In this document: positions 1-11,718 of the stretch, one piece after another
Layout of the letters: every line of letters starts with the position of its first letter
Position numbering within the stretch: position 1 is the first letter of the stretch
Source of the DNA: Hoyosella rhizosphaerae
GTDB taxonomy: Bacteria; Actinomycetota; Actinomycetes; Mycobacteriales; Mycobacteriaceae
Assembly: GCF_014643175.1 (NCBI RefSeq)
Contig: NZ_BMJH01000003.1
Location: 1-64,000 of the forward strand
Direction: 5' to 3'
Length of the DNA: 64,000 bases
Position numbers and translations under genes: made by a program
Notes under the pieces: generated by a model
The model's database searches: none
Told to the model about the DNA's origin: nothing
Seen by the model: the letters and a program-made list of their open reading frames with translations, nothing else

Positions 1-36
1 ACCCCCGGTGCACCGGCTCCGCGTCACAGCGGCGAG

Positions 37-64
37 AACATAAGTTACACACAACCCACACCAA
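37..64 (-). promoter_or_regulatory. possible leftward promoter downstream of murA
   Basis: Reading the minus strand, TTGGTG (59-64) and TATGTT (37-42) are separated by 16 nt, a reasonable sigma70-type pair pointing out of the left edge. The stretch 1-129 after the murA stop has no gene. In M. tuberculosis murA lies directly upstream of the 16S rRNA gene in the same orientation, so an rRNA operon promoter here is a reasonable guess, but no rRNA sequence is inside the window. Confidence 0.3.
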
Positions 65-129
65 ACACAAACCACCAGCTCACGCAGGCAGCTCCGGGAA
101 CTACACCTCGCGGACGCTCACTGCGAACG

Positions 130-1383
130 TCACTCAACCCGGCGCACATCAGCGCCAAGACCAGTGATGTCCTCAATGAACGACGGATATCCACGGTCAA
201 TGTGGTAGACGTCGTGAACTTCAGTAACACCATCGGCGCACAGCCCAGCGAGCACCAAACCGGCACCTGCACGAATGTCGGAAGACCACACAGGCGCACT
301 AGACAACATTTCCACACCACGGATGACCGCATGATGTCCGTCAGTTCTAGCGTCTGCCCCAAGCCTGACCATTTCTTCCACAAAACGGAATCGCGCCTCG
401 AACACGTTTTCCGTGATCATCGACGTTCCGTCAGCTACTGCGGCAAGACCGATCGCCATCGGCTGCAAATCAGTGGGGAATCCGGGATACGGCAGAGTCG
501 CAAAGTTCACTGCCTTCGGCCGATCCTTCTGGACTACCCGATACCAGGAAGGTCCGTGCGTCACTTCAGCGCCGGCTTCTCGCAACTTATTCAATACAAG
601 TTGGATGTGTGCGGGATTTACGCCACGAACAGTTACATCTCCGCGCGTCATGGCGGCAGCTACTCCCCAAGTAGCCGCAACAATGCGATCGCCAATCACT
701 CGGTGCTTGACAGGCTTAAGCGAATCCACTCCGTGAATAGTGAGCGTGCTCGATCCACCGCCCTCGATCTGCGCACCCATTTCGTTCAGCATGTTGCACA
801 GATCCACGATCTCTGGCTCACGCGCGGCATTATCCAAAGTAGTTCTGCCTTTAGACAAGACAGCTGCCATAACAATGTTTTCCGTTGCGCCGACTGAAGG
901 AAACGCAAGCCTGATATCCGCCCCATGCAGTTCGTCTGCCTCAGCGACAACACAACCATGCTCGATAGTGCTCGTTGCGCCCAACAGGCGAAGCCCGGCT
1001 TGATGCATATCCAGAGGCCTGGAACCGATGGCATCACCGCCAGGCAAAGCCACAATCGCCTTTCCGCAACGCGCAACAAGTGGGCCTAGTACACACACCG
1101 AAGCTCGGAACTGGCGCACCGCGGCAAAGTCGGCATTGTGTTTGAGCGTGTGCGGCGTTGTGATTCGGACAGTTGCCCCGTCAATCTCCACCTCACAACC
1201 AAGCCCACGTAGAACGTCACCCATGAAAGGGACGTCGAGAATATCTGGACAGTTGGTCAGTGTTGTGGTGCCCTCAGCAAGCAAAGCGGCTGCCATCAGC
1301 TTGAGGACGCTGTTTTTCGCGCCACCAACAACAACTTCACCTTCGAGGCGGCTACCACCTGACACGACAAATCGTTCACTCAC
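130..1383 (-). CDS. murA: UDP-N-acetylglucosamine 1-carboxyvinyltransferase MurA (Asp active-site variant)
   Basis: MurA transfers enolpyruvate from PEP to UDP-GlcNAc, the first committed step of cytoplasmic peptidoglycan precursor synthesis. The 417-aa length is normal for the family. Lys23-Asn24 in the GGAKNS motif binds substrate. The catalytic loop around residue 117 reads [10 protein letters not shown], so the usual Cys of the GGCxIG motif is Asp117. The same Cys-to-Asp change at the same number makes M. tuberculosis MurA intrinsically insensitive to fosfomycin, which alkylates the Cys; resistance here is inferred. The start is a GTG with a weak upstream ribosome site. It is divergent from the adenosyltransferase gene with only 50 bp between them, and nothing lies downstream before the window edge. 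Confidence 0.97.
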   Translation of the reverse strand: MSERFVVSGGSRLEGEVVVGGAKNSVLKLMAAALLAEGTTTLTNCPDILDVPFMGDVLRGLGCEVEIDGATVRITTPHTLKHNADFAAVRQFRASVCVLGPLVARCGKAIVALPGGDAIGSRPLDMHQAGLRLLGATSTIEHGCVVAEADELHGADIRLAFPSVGATENIVMAAVLSKGRTTLDNAAREPEIVDLCNMLNEMGAQIEGGGSSTLTIHGVDSLKPVKHRVIGDRIVAATWGVAAAMTRGDVTVRGVNPAHIQLVLNKLREAGAEVTHGPSWYRVVQKDRPKAVNFATLPYPGFPTDLQPMAIGLAAVADGTSMITENVFEARFRFVEEMVRLGADARTDGHHAVIRGVEMLSSAPVWSSDIRAGAGLVLAGLCADGVTEVHDVYHIDRGYPSFIEDITGLGADVRRVE

Positions 1384-1433
1384 AGTGAGTTAGCTTATCT
1401 GTATCCAAGGGTTTTCGCGGGTACGGTGCTCAC

Positions 1434-2021
1434 ATGAGCGTGCATCTGACAAAGATCTACACAAGAACAGGCGACGATGGCTCGACGGGACTCGGAGATT
1501 TCTCGCGTGTTCCGAAGACATCGCCGCGCATCGCCGCGTACGCCGATGTAGATGAGGCCAATGCTGCGATTGGGGTAGCTGTCGCCTTGGCGGACCCGCC
1601 CGATGCCATACGTGCGGCGCTACTACGAGTTCAAAACGACTTGTTTGATGTGGGCGCCGATCTATGTACGCCGATAGTCGAGGATCCGAAGTACCCGCCG
1701 TTGCGCATTGATGGCACCTACATTCAGCGCCTTGAAACATGGTGCGATGAGTTCAACGCCGATTTGGAGCCCCTAAACTCGTTCATACTGCCTGGAGGAA
1801 CCCAACTGTCTGCACTTTTGCATGTGGCGCGGACGGTCACTCGGCGGGCTGAACGTGCAGTTTGGGCGTTGATCGACGACGACCCTGAGCACACCTCGGT
1901 ATTGCCAGCCAAATATTTGAACCGGCTGTCAGACCTGCTGTTCATCCTCGGGCGGTGCGCAAACCCAGACGGAGATGTTTTATGGAAACCTCGCGGCGAA
2001 CCTGACTCGGCAGAGAAATAA
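1434..2021 (+). CDS. pduO: PduO-type ATP:cob(I)alamin adenosyltransferase
   Basis: This enzyme moves the adenosyl group of ATP to cob(I)alamin, making coenzyme B12. The 195-aa protein has the N-terminal ATP-binding motif TRTGDDGSTGL (residues 10-20), the RRAER motif (137-141) and the conserved C-terminal helix YLNRLSDLLF (161-170), all standard for the PduO/MMAB family and different from the CobA type. M. tuberculosis Rv1314c is the positional equivalent next to murA. The ATG follows a 50-bp divergent intergenic region shared with murA, which leaves no room for a cobalamin riboswitch. Its stop is 42 bp from the stop of the convergent DUF2550 gene. Methylmalonyl-CoA mutase is the likely customer for the cofactor, but that is inference. 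Confidence 0.93.
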   Translation: MSVHLTKIYTRTGDDGSTGLGDFSRVPKTSPRIAAYADVDEANAAIGVAVALADPPDAIRAALLRVQNDLFDVGADLCTPIVEDPKYPPLRIDGTYIQRLETWCDEFNADLEPLNSFILPGGTQLSALLHVARTVTRRAERAVWALIDDDPEHTSVLPAKYLNRLSDLLFILGRCANPDGDVLWKPRGEPDSAEK

Positions 2022-2063
2022 TGCTGCTAGCAGGATAATTTGCTCGCTGCAGCGGTTGGGGTG

Positions 2064-2501
2064 TTATGTCCAACGGCTTCGACGTCGCGCTCGCCGAGGC
2101 GGGCGCGACTCGATCCACGCCAGCACGGCGGTGAGTGCACCCCGATCAAGAGCGAACTCGTAGCGAGATTCGCCGTCATTGATAGTCAAGATCGTCGAGT
2201 CTGGTGCAAGAATGTCAAACTCCGGCGGAGTTGGTTGACGACGTGTCTCAAGTTCCGCAGCTTGCCTGTCGATCCGCAGGCTAGGGCCAGGTAGAAGGCG
2301 TGACAGTCGGTAGAAGTCCAACGATTCGTCGCGATACCGAACTACGCCGTACCGCCATCCTTGACAGTCACCTGACGGAAGTCGGCGGACGACGACGCCC
2401 GTTCCGCCGTTCCTAATCTCGAACAGTCTGAACAAAAAAACCGCGACGCAGGTGGCCAATAGTGCCAGGAGAATGATTCCAACAATCATCCCACTGTTCA
2501 C
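2064..2501 (-). CDS. DUF2550 family membrane-anchored protein
   Basis: A 145-aa protein of unknown function, last gene of the leftward ATP synthase cluster. One hydrophobic helix spans roughly residues 5-24, followed by a basic and then a beta-rich cytoplasmic or peripheral domain containing RRLPSGDCQGWRYGVVRY, which is typical of the actinobacterial DUF2550 family (positional counterpart Rv1312). The C-terminus is strongly basic (RPPRRARRRSR). The start is a GTG at 2501 with AAGGATG about 8 nt upstream; an ATG four codons later is an alternative. The conserved position after atpC in mycolic-acid bacteria suggests a link to the membrane or the ATP synthase, but no direct function is known to me. 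Confidence 0.85.
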   Translation of the reverse strand: MNSGMIVGIILLALLATCVAVFLFRLFEIRNGGTGVVVRRLPSGDCQGWRYGVVRYRDESLDFYRLSRLLPGPSLRIDRQAAELETRRQPTPPEFDILAPDSTILTINDGESRYEFALDRGALTAVLAWIESRPPRRARRRSRWT

Positions 2502-2562
2502 TAGCGGACCATCCTTAACGTCGCGGTCTTTTGTTTAGACTAACCGGTCGGTTGGATGCTAG

Positions 2563-2931
2563 TCACATCCGGTCGACCGCTCGCAGCCGACCACGCGCAC
2601 GAGCCGCTAGTTTAGCGTCATCGCCCGCTTCGTCGAGCTGCTGGCGTACCTCATCAACCACAACATCTTGCGCCCACTGTGCGGACTCTGCCAACACAGT
2701 TACGGACCTTGCTGTGACCGACAAAAAGCCTCCGTCAACTGCGGCAACAACTCGCTCGCCGTTGTCGGTGGTGATCGTCACGACGCCGCCCTCAGTGAGT
2801 TGGCCTAGCATCGGTTCATGCCCTGGCATGATGCCGATCTCACCTTCGGTTGTTTGTGCTACGACGAGAGTGGCGCTTCCTGACCAGAAGCGCTGCTCCA
2901 CAGCAACAAGTTCTACGGTCATTTCAGCCAC
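2563..2931 (-). CDS. atpC: F1 ATP synthase epsilon subunit
   Basis: Central-stalk subunit that couples rotation of the c-ring to F1 and can inhibit ATP hydrolysis. The 122-aa length matches the short mycobacterial form (E. coli has about 139). The N-terminal beta-sandwich is clear ([18 protein letters not shown], then [12 protein letters not shown] near residues 33-44), followed by the C-terminal helical part rich in Ala and Arg. It starts 6 nt after the atpD stop, so the two are cotranscribed and probably translationally coupled. It is the last F1 gene of the operon. Confidence 0.97.
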   Translation of the reverse strand: MAEMTVELVAVEQRFWSGSATLVVAQTTEGEIGIMPGHEPMLGQLTEGGVVTITTDNGERVVAAVDGGFLSVTARSVTVLAESAQWAQDVVVDEVRQQLDEAGDDAKLAARARGRLRAVDRM

Positions 2932-2937
2932 TGAGGA

Positions 2938-5357
<2,420 letters not shown>

Positions 5358-5405
5358 GTGTCAGTCACCTTCCTTGGTCGCTTCCGGTTTCGCCGATGGC
5401 GTATG

Positions 5406-7049
5406 TCATCGACTAACCTTCTTGCGCTTGACGGTGACCTGTTCGCGATCGACTTCACTCTCGTCTAGCGCATCCACTTCAGCTTCGTTCACTACGCGGC
5501 TGCCGTCCGAGGCGATGAAGTTCTGCTTGAAGGCGTCAGTTGCCTTGAGCAGCTCTTGGATTGCTTCGTCGGAGAGTGCCTTACCGCCGTCGATTGCCTG
5601 GTATACGCCAGGAGCGTTGCGGTGAAGATCGTCGAGGAGTTCGGTGTCGAAGCGACGAACGTCCTCGACTGGGACGCTGTCGTACACGCCTTCGCCCGCA
5701 AGGAAGATTGTGACAATCTGGTCTTCGACAGCAACCGGTGCGTACTGGTCCTGCTTCAGAAGTTCGACGAGGCGCTGACCACGCTCTAGCTGAGCGCGTG
5801 ATGCAGCATCAAGGTCGGAGGCGAACGCGGCGAAAGCTTCGAGTTCACGGAACTGCGCGAGTTCGAGACGCAGGGTTCCGGAAACCTTCTTCATGCCTTT
5901 TGTCTGGGCGGCACCACCAACACGGGAGACGGAGATACCGACGTTGATCGCCGGGCGAATGCCCTTGTTGAACAGGTCAGATTCGAGGAAGACCTGGCCG
6001 TCGGTGATCGAGATCACGTTGGTCGGGATGTACGCCGACACGTCGTTTGCTTTGGTTTCGATGATTGGCAAGCCGGTCATCGAGCCTGCGCCCATTTCGT
6101 CGGACAGCTTTGCACACCGCTCTAGGAGCCTGGAGTGCAAGTAGAAGACGTCACCTGGGTATGCCTCGCGGCCCGGTGGGCGGCGAAGAAGTAGCGAGAT
6201 GGCGCGGTAGGCCTCAGCTTGTTTGGTGAGGTCGTCGAACACGATCAGAACGTGTTTGCCTTCGTACATCCAGTGCTGACCGATTGCAGAACCGGTGTAT
6301 GGCGCTAGCCATTTGAAACCTGCGGAATCTGATGCAGGAGCAGCAACGATGGTGGTGTATTCCATCGCGCCTTTCTCCTCAAGCGCAGCCTTAACACCTG
6401 CGATGGTCGAGCCTTTTTGCCCGATCGCGACGTAGATGCATCGAACTTGCTTTGTGGGGTCACCGCTCTCCCAGTTTGCCTTCTGGTTCAAGATTGCGTC
6501 GACGCATACGGCTGTCTTGCCGGTCTTGCGGTCACCGATGATCAACTGGCGCTGTCCGCGACCAATTGGGGTCATCGCGTCGATAGCCTTGATACCAGTC
6601 TGCAGTGGCTCACCGACTGGTTGCCGCTCAAGCACACTGGCTGCCTGAAGCTCGAGTGCACGCTGTGCGCTTGCCTCAATGGCGCCTAGTCCATCGATGG
6701 GGTCGCCCAGTGGGTCGATAACGCGGCCGAGAAATTCATCGCCGACTGGCACTGAGAGCACGTTGCCGGTGCGCTTTACTTGCTGGCCTTCCTGGATTTT
6801 CTGGAAGTCACCAAGAATAACGGCACCGATTTCTCGGTCCTCGAGGTTCAACGCGACGCCTAGGACGCCACCAGCGAACTCAAGGAGCTCGTTGGACATT
6901 GCTGAGGGGAGTCCGGAGACGTGGGCGATGCCGTCACTTGCATCGACGACTGTCCCGACCTCCTCGCGTGAGGCGTCCGGTGAAAAGCTCGCGGTGTAAT
7001 TCTCGATCGCACTACGGATCTCATCGGAGGAGATCGTCAGCTCCGCCAT
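5406..7049 (-). CDS. atpA: F1 ATP synthase alpha subunit with long C-terminal tail
   Basis: Non-catalytic nucleotide-binding subunit of F1. Walker A is GDRKTGKT (172-179), and the arginine-finger region [18 protein letters not shown] is intact. At 547 aa it is about 34 residues longer than E. coli AtpA. The extra tail starts near residue 512 ([20 protein letters not shown]) and ends in basic KRKKVSR. A C-terminal alpha extension of this kind in mycobacteria suppresses ATP hydrolysis; the same role here is inferred from position and charge pattern. The preceding atpH gene ends 104 nt upstream, the largest gap inside the F1 genes. Confidence 0.99.
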   Translation of the reverse strand: MAELTISSDEIRSAIENYTASFSPDASREEVGTVVDASDGIAHVSGLPSAMSNELLEFAGGVLGVALNLEDREIGAVILGDFQKIQEGQQVKRTGNVLSVPVGDEFLGRVIDPLGDPIDGLGAIEASAQRALELQAASVLERQPVGEPLQTGIKAIDAMTPIGRGQRQLIIGDRKTGKTAVCVDAILNQKANWESGDPTKQVRCIYVAIGQKGSTIAGVKAALEEKGAMEYTTIVAAPASDSAGFKWLAPYTGSAIGQHWMYEGKHVLIVFDDLTKQAEAYRAISLLLRRPPGREAYPGDVFYLHSRLLERCAKLSDEMGAGSMTGLPIIETKANDVSAYIPTNVISITDGQVFLESDLFNKGIRPAINVGISVSRVGGAAQTKGMKKVSGTLRLELAQFRELEAFAAFASDLDAASRAQLERGQRLVELLKQDQYAPVAVEDQIVTIFLAGEGVYDSVPVEDVRRFDTELLDDLHRNAPGVYQAIDGGKALSDEAIQELLKATDAFKQNFIASDGSRVVNEAEVDALDESEVDREQVTVKRKKVSR

Positions 7050-7153
7050 GTTTTTCCTACTCTCGGTAGTCTTTTGGGTTATCGAGCGGGATAACCGCGT
7101 GGAGTATGTGTTCAGTTGGGCCCTGTGTCCCGACGTGGTGTCGCTGTGTAGCC

Positions 7154-7975
7154 CTATTTCAGCGCTTTACGTAGTGCCGCCAAGCGACCTGCGGCGCTAC
7201 CGTCGATGACCTCATCGCCAACTCGTACTACGAGTCCGCTTAGTAGTTCCGGGTCAACTTCAACATGGACGGCTATTTCTTTGCCGTAAATTGCCGACAG
7301 TGCCGCCTTGAGCCGAGCTTCTTGCTCCTCCGAAAGTGCGGTCGCGCTGCGGACGTGCGCCACAGTACGTTCCCGTTGCTCCGCTGCTAACGCAGCGAGT
7401 TCAGCGAATTCGTCGGCTGGGGCCTTGTTTGAGCGTGACACAGCTTGGATAGCCAGGGCTTCCGTTATTGCTGTGACTTTTCCGTACAAAAGTCGCGACA
7501 AGAGCGTTTTCGTGCCGGACGCGGACTTTGTGCGGTCGGACAGTGCCTGTTCTAGTTCTGCATTGGCGACGGTGATGCGGCTGAGGCGAAAAAGCTCGTC
7601 CTCAACTGTTTCCAGTTGGTTCTGCGCTGCCGCAGAACGCATGAGCGCAATCCTGCCAACTGTGACGAGCGAGTTCACGAGGTCCGAAGGCTTCGCCCAG
7701 TCCTCGCTGACGGCCGCTTTAACCGTCGACAGGGTCTCGGTCGAGACGTTGTTCGCTAGGAGACGCTCAGCTAGATCTGTCCTGCTTTGGGCAGGTGCTG
7801 AAGCATCCGCTAGTGCCATCCGTGCGGAGCGTTGTTCATCGAGCAAATCGACGACCGCAAATATTTGCGTTCCGATCTGCGCTGCTACCGCGTCTTCCGA
7901 GCTTCCAGCGTTATTGATCGCTGATTCGAGCTCGGCCAGGGTGGCTGAAAGCGCCTCGCGACTCGCTGCGTACAT
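7154..7975 (-). CDS. atpH: ATP synthase delta subunit, long form
   Basis: Peripheral-stalk subunit joining F1 to the b subunits. At 273 aa it is about 100 residues longer than E. coli delta (177 aa), matching the Corynebacterium type. The N-terminal helical region runs from [20 protein letters not shown], and the conserved delta C-terminal signature [20 protein letters not shown] followed by [17 protein letters not shown] is clear. In mycobacteria delta is fused to a second b-type domain (about 446 aa); here delta has no membrane helix and a separate b gene lies 6 nt upstream. No frameshift or truncation is seen. Confidence 0.97.
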   Translation of the reverse strand: MYAASREALSATLAELESAINNAGSSEDAVAAQIGTQIFAVVDLLDEQRSARMALADASAPAQSRTDLAERLLANNVSTETLSTVKAAVSEDWAKPSDLVNSLVTVGRIALMRSAAAQNQLETVEDELFRLSRITVANAELEQALSDRTKSASGTKTLLSRLLYGKVTAITEALAIQAVSRSNKAPADEFAELAALAAEQRERTVAHVRSATALSEEQEARLKAALSAIYGKEIAVHVEVDPELLSGLVVRVGDEVIDGSAAGRLAALRKALK

Positions 7976-7981
7976 GAGTGC

Positions 7982-8536
7982 TCACTTTCCAGATACTGAG
8001 TTTGCGCTGATGCCTTCGAGTTCCTCGAGGAATCTGTCGATTGTGGCGGACCGCTTGTAGTCGTCCGACACCGATTCACCAATGATTTTTTCTGCGAGGT
8101 CGACTGCGGTTTTACCCAAGTCGCCTCGTAGATCAGCGACAATTCCTTGGCGCTGAGCCATTAGTTGGGTGCTACCGGTGGCGACGATCCGATCGGCTTC
8201 GCCCTGTGCCTGCACCTTCATCTCATCGATGATTTGCTGGCCCTGTGAGCGTGCTTCCTCGCGGATCTTGCCTGCTTCGGCACGGGCTTCGGCTAGTTGT
8301 GCGCGGTACTGCTCTAGAGCGGTGCGCGCATCTGCTTGCAGTGCTTCCGCACGTGCGATGCCGCCTTCGATTTCCTCGGTCCGGCGTTCAAGCACTTCTT
8401 GGAATTTCGGAACGACGAACTTCCAGAAGACCAGACCAACGACCGCCAGGGCGACAATCGACCAAACGATGTCATATACAGCCGGGATCAGAGGGTTCTG
8501 TTCCTCGGCGGCAAGGATGGCGATGTGTCCGGACAT
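7982..8536 (-). CDS. atpF: Fo ATP synthase b subunit
   Basis: Peripheral-stalk membrane subunit of 184 aa. One transmembrane helix lies at about residues 18-42 ([21 protein letters not shown]), followed by a long charged Ala/Glu/Arg-rich coiled coil ([20 protein letters not shown] onward) that reaches up to delta. It is the only b gene in the operon. It starts 2 nt after the atpE stop and ends 6 nt before atpH, so it is embedded in a tightly coupled operon. Confidence 0.97.
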   Translation of the reverse strand: MSGHIAILAAEEQNPLIPAVYDIVWSIVALAVVGLVFWKFVVPKFQEVLERRTEEIEGGIARAEALQADARTALEQYRAQLAEARAEAGKIREEARSQGQQIIDEMKVQAQGEADRIVATGSTQLMAQRQGIVADLRGDLGKTAVDLAEKIIGESVSDDYKRSATIDRFLEELEGISANSVSGK

Positions 8537-8538
8537 AA

Positions 8539-8817
<279 letters not shown>

Positions 8818-8868
8818 CTACCAGGTCAGGTCTTTGTTCTTCGTAGTGGATCGTGGTGGCGGTAGTGC

Positions 8869-9654
8869 CTAGTGTTCCTCGGCGTGCAGTGCAAGGTCGA
8901 TGTACACAGCAGTAAGCATCGCGAAGATGTACGCCTGCAGGAACATCACGAGAAGTTCGAAGAAGGTGAAGGCCACACCTGCTATGAGTGACGGCAGGAA
9001 GAAGACCTTCATTGCGCCATCGGCTGTGAGCAGGAAGAAATGTGTCGCACTGAAGAAAAGTACGAGCATGATGTGACCGGCCATCATACTGACCATCAAA
9101 CGAACGGTCAGCGTGAACGGGCGGAGCACAAAGGTCGAGAAGAATTCGATCGGAATCAAGAGGATATGCAAGAACGGTGGGACATTCGGAACCACAATGC
9201 TGCTCTTGACGTACCGGAAGAACCCGTACTTTTTGATGCCCACGTAGTTAAACGTGATGTAGGCCAGTGCGGCCAGGGCAATCGGCATACCTATTCGAGC
9301 GTTAGAAGAGATGTTCAAGAATGGGATGATGCCGGTCAGGTTCAACCCTAGGACGAGGAAGAAGATCGTGGCGATGAGCGCCAAGAATCGACGTCCTTGC
9401 TCCTTACCGAGAAGTTCCTCTGCGATGTGGATTCGCACGAAGTCGAGGGCTAGTTCTGCAAAGTTCTGCACACCGCGCGGTACGAGTTGAGGACTCCGCA
9501 ATGCGAAAGCGAAGAACAACGCAACCAAGATCGCCACCGCAACTCGGATGACCATGAGTCGATCGATCTCGATTGGGGTGCCTTCGAAGAAGATCGCGGG
9601 CGGAAAGAAGTCTTTCAGCGTTGGCGGATGGAATTCACCGGCAGCCAGGTTCAT
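8869..9654 (-). CDS. atpB: Fo ATP synthase a subunit
   Basis: Stator membrane subunit that forms the two proton half-channels. The 261-aa protein has five to six hydrophobic segments. The essential arginine is in the segment FVLRPFTLTVRLMVSMMAGH at about residues 175-195 (the RL of the TVRLMVSMMAGH motif). The C-terminal helix (LLVMFLQAYIFAMLTAVYID) contains the conserved Gln. It is the first ATP synthase structural gene of the operon and has a 303-bp untranslated stretch in front of it. Confidence 0.98.
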   Translation of the reverse strand: MNLAAGEFHPPTLKDFFPPAIFFEGTPIEIDRLMVIRVAVAILVALFFAFALRSPQLVPRGVQNFAELALDFVRIHIAEELLGKEQGRRFLALIATIFFLVLGLNLTGIIPFLNISSNARIGMPIALAALAYITFNYVGIKKYGFFRYVKSSIVVPNVPPFLHILLIPIEFFSTFVLRPFTLTVRLMVSMMAGHIMLVLFFSATHFFLLTADGAMKVFFLPSLIAGVAFTFFELLVMFLQAYIFAMLTAVYIDLALHAEEH

Positions 9655-9957
9655 GACGCTCGTCGGTCTCTTCCGTTGTTCGGCCGCTGGTCTTCCGGCG
9701 GCGTGATCGGGCAGTAACGATCTTGCAGGCTATGGGCGCATGTTCAAGGCGCGACACGCCCACAAAACCTAGGTGGTTGCGGCTGCCATCACGTTTCAGT
9801 GATTTTGACCGCTGTGCCACCTGCAGGAACTGACTGAGTGAAGTATGTCGGACTTCTACGTCACATCGTTCCCGCTAGACGGTGACACTATCAACTTATT
9901 GCCCGGTTCGTGCAAGCTGGGCATAGTATTTCTTAAAAACTACCTGGTGTAGTACTA
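9655..9957. other. 303-bp non-coding spacer upstream of atpB
   Basis: No convincing gene. A short minus-strand open frame at its left end overlaps atpB and has no ribosome site. The minus strand contains TTGCAC followed 17 nt later by GATAGT near 9880-9910, a weak promoter candidate for atpB. This spacer is where an ATP synthase operon promoter would be expected because the AtpI-like gene ends at 9958. Confidence 0.4.
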
Positions 9958-10458
9958 CTATTCGTCAGAGTTTGTGTCTGATTTCACACTGGTTTCATCA
10001 GGTTCAACATACGGAACGCGCTGCGAAAGGACTCCGTACGTCTCTGCTCCGAGCACGAGAATCAACGCCGCGATCACAACGATGGCCATGGTCGGCTGAC
10101 TGTAAAAAGTAAAGTTTGACAGCGACGCAAACACAATCAGCGCGAGCATCATTTTCATCGCCCAGCTACCGAGAATTACGGCACCAGCGGTGATCAAAGG
10201 TAGCCGCGCAGATAGAAGGACGCTCACCGCAGTAAAGAGAATGAACCCGCCACCGACCGCAGAGCCGATCAGTGCGCCCCACAGTCCTGGGAGACCGGCA
10301 ACCCAATAGCCAATCCCAGAACCAGCGATAGTTAACACGACAAGGCCGTACAGCCCGTAGCGAACAGCGGTGCGGAGAGGCGCTGTGGTATCCACAGCGG
10401 GATTAATCAAACTCGGATTGTTGTCAGATTCATCAGCGCTATGCGTCGGGGTACTCAC
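9958..10458 (-). CDS. AtpI-like / ATP synthase protein I family membrane protein
   Basis: A 166-aa membrane protein with a polar N-terminus (about 28 residues) and four hydrophobic segments from residue 30 to about 145 (TAVRYGLYGLVVLTIAGSGIG, WGALIGSAVGGGFILFTAVS, then ITAGAVILGSWAMKMMLALI and a last one), and a short acidic tail. Its position directly upstream of atpB and size fit the AtpI family, which assists c-ring assembly or Mg uptake in other bacteria; sequence similarity alone would be weak. The start is a GTG 33 nt downstream of the wecA stop. Positional equivalent in M. tuberculosis is Rv1303. Confidence 0.75.
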   Translation of the reverse strand: MSTPTHSADESDNNPSLINPAVDTTAPLRTAVRYGLYGLVVLTIAGSGIGYWVAGLPGLWGALIGSAVGGGFILFTAVSVLLSARLPLITAGAVILGSWAMKMMLALIVFASLSNFTFYSQPTMAIVVIAALILVLGAETYGVLSQRVPYVEPDETSVKSDTNSDE

Positions 10459-10491
10459 AGACGCACAGCGTAACGTGCTTGACCGAATTTC

Positions 10492-11667
10492 TCACAGTCG
10501 TCGCTGCGACCTTCTGAATCTCGGGACGAAAGTGACAATCACCATCAGCACGAACCAGACCCCAACAATTGGCGTAACAAACCGGGTGTCGAGCAACGAA
10601 CTCGCAACTGCCGCAAAGGCTAACAAGCCGACCCAGCCGTAAATGACGAGAACAACCCGTCGGTGGGAATGCCCAATCTCAAGCAGTCGATGGTGCAAAT
10701 GCATCTTGTCCGGACTAAAGGGACTTCGCCCTGCTCGAGTTCGACGGATCACGGCGAGCAACAAATCTAAGAACGGGATAAACATCACGGCGAGGACGAC
10801 TAGCAGGGGCGCGAGAAGGCCGAGCAAATCGCGTGGACCATAGAAGTCGAGACTAATCTTGCCTGAGGCGCTAGTGGAGATTGCCGCGAGCATCAGACCG
10901 ATGAGCATCGAACCTGAATCGCCCATAAATATTCGCGCCGGATGGAAGTTGTGGGGAAGAAACCCAAGGCATGCACCCGCAAGCGCTGCAGCGATCATCG
11001 CTGGCGGGTACACACTGACGTCTCCACCTTGATCAAACAGCAATCCCACGGAAAATATGCAGATCGAGAACGCGGCAATTAGGCCCAGACCTGCAGCGAG
11101 TCCGTCGAGACCGTCCACAAAGTTCATCGCATTAACGATGAGTACTGTGAGAAAAACCGTCAGACCTGCGGCTTGCAACTGCCCGAGCACAAGCGTTGTA
11201 CCACCCGCGAACGGCAAGTAGAGCACGTACCAGGAGACACCGAAGATGACGAGAACGCCAGCGGCGGTGATTTGCCCCATGAACTTAGTGAGTGCATCGA
11301 GGCCCCAACGATCATCAATGATTCCCACTACGACTATTACCGCACCAGCAATGAGAACTGCCCGCACATCTGAGCTGAATTCGAAGCCTCGGGTCAAAGC
11401 CGGCAATTGTTGCGCAAGGTAGAGGGCCGCCAAGATCCCCAGGAACATGCCTACGCCACCTAATCGTGGCGTAGGCGCGACGTGAACGTCTCTGTCACGC
11501 GGGTGTGCGACAGCCCCGAATCGAACGGCTATCACGCGTACAAGGCCTGTAGCGAGGAAGGTTATGACCGCTGCGGTAATGCAGATCAACATGAGTTCTC
11601 GAATGGGAACGCCTGCACCACGGTTGGCTTGTGCCAGGAGGACGATCGCAGGGTCAGTGAAGCTCAC
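10492..11667 (-). CDS. wecA: WecA-type undecaprenyl/decaprenyl-phosphate GlcNAc-1-phosphate transferase
   Basis: Polytopic membrane enzyme (391 aa, about 11 transmembrane segments) that puts GlcNAc-1-phosphate on polyprenyl phosphate. In mycolic-acid bacteria this product starts the linker unit that joins arabinogalactan to peptidoglycan. The family motifs are visible: NAMNFVDGLDGLAAG near residue 185, MGDSGSMLIG near 250 and the histidine-rich cytoplasmic motif DKMHLHHRLLEIGHSHRR near 320-338. The start is a GTG at 11667. It is 51 nt downstream of glyA, in the place of M. tuberculosis rfe (Rv1302). Confidence 0.95.
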   Translation of the reverse strand: MSFTDPAIVLLAQANRGAGVPIRELMLICITAAVITFLATGLVRVIAVRFGAVAHPRDRDVHVAPTPRLGGVGMFLGILAALYLAQQLPALTRGFEFSSDVRAVLIAGAVIVVVGIIDDRWGLDALTKFMGQITAAGVLVIFGVSWYVLYLPFAGGTTLVLGQLQAAGLTVFLTVLIVNAMNFVDGLDGLAAGLGLIAAFSICIFSVGLLFDQGGDVSVYPPAMIAAALAGACLGFLPHNFHPARIFMGDSGSMLIGLMLAAISTSASGKISLDFYGPRDLLGLLAPLLVVLAVMFIPFLDLLLAVIRRTRAGRSPFSPDKMHLHHRLLEIGHSHRRVVLVIYGWVGLLAFAAVASSLLDTRFVTPIVGVWFVLMVIVTFVPRFRRSQRRL

Positions 11668-11718
11668 GGAGTGAAACGCTACCGTGCGCCGATCTCAACA
11701 ACAGAATGCGCCACGGGT

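Noticed and set aside
202-897. 231-codon open frame on the plus strand across murA
   Set aside because: Antisense to a fully conserved MurA; composition His/Arg/Ser-rich and no ribosome site.
1384-1433. possible cobalamin riboswitch before the adenosyltransferase gene
   Set aside because: Only 50 bp separate it from divergent murA; no room for a B12 box and pseudoknot.
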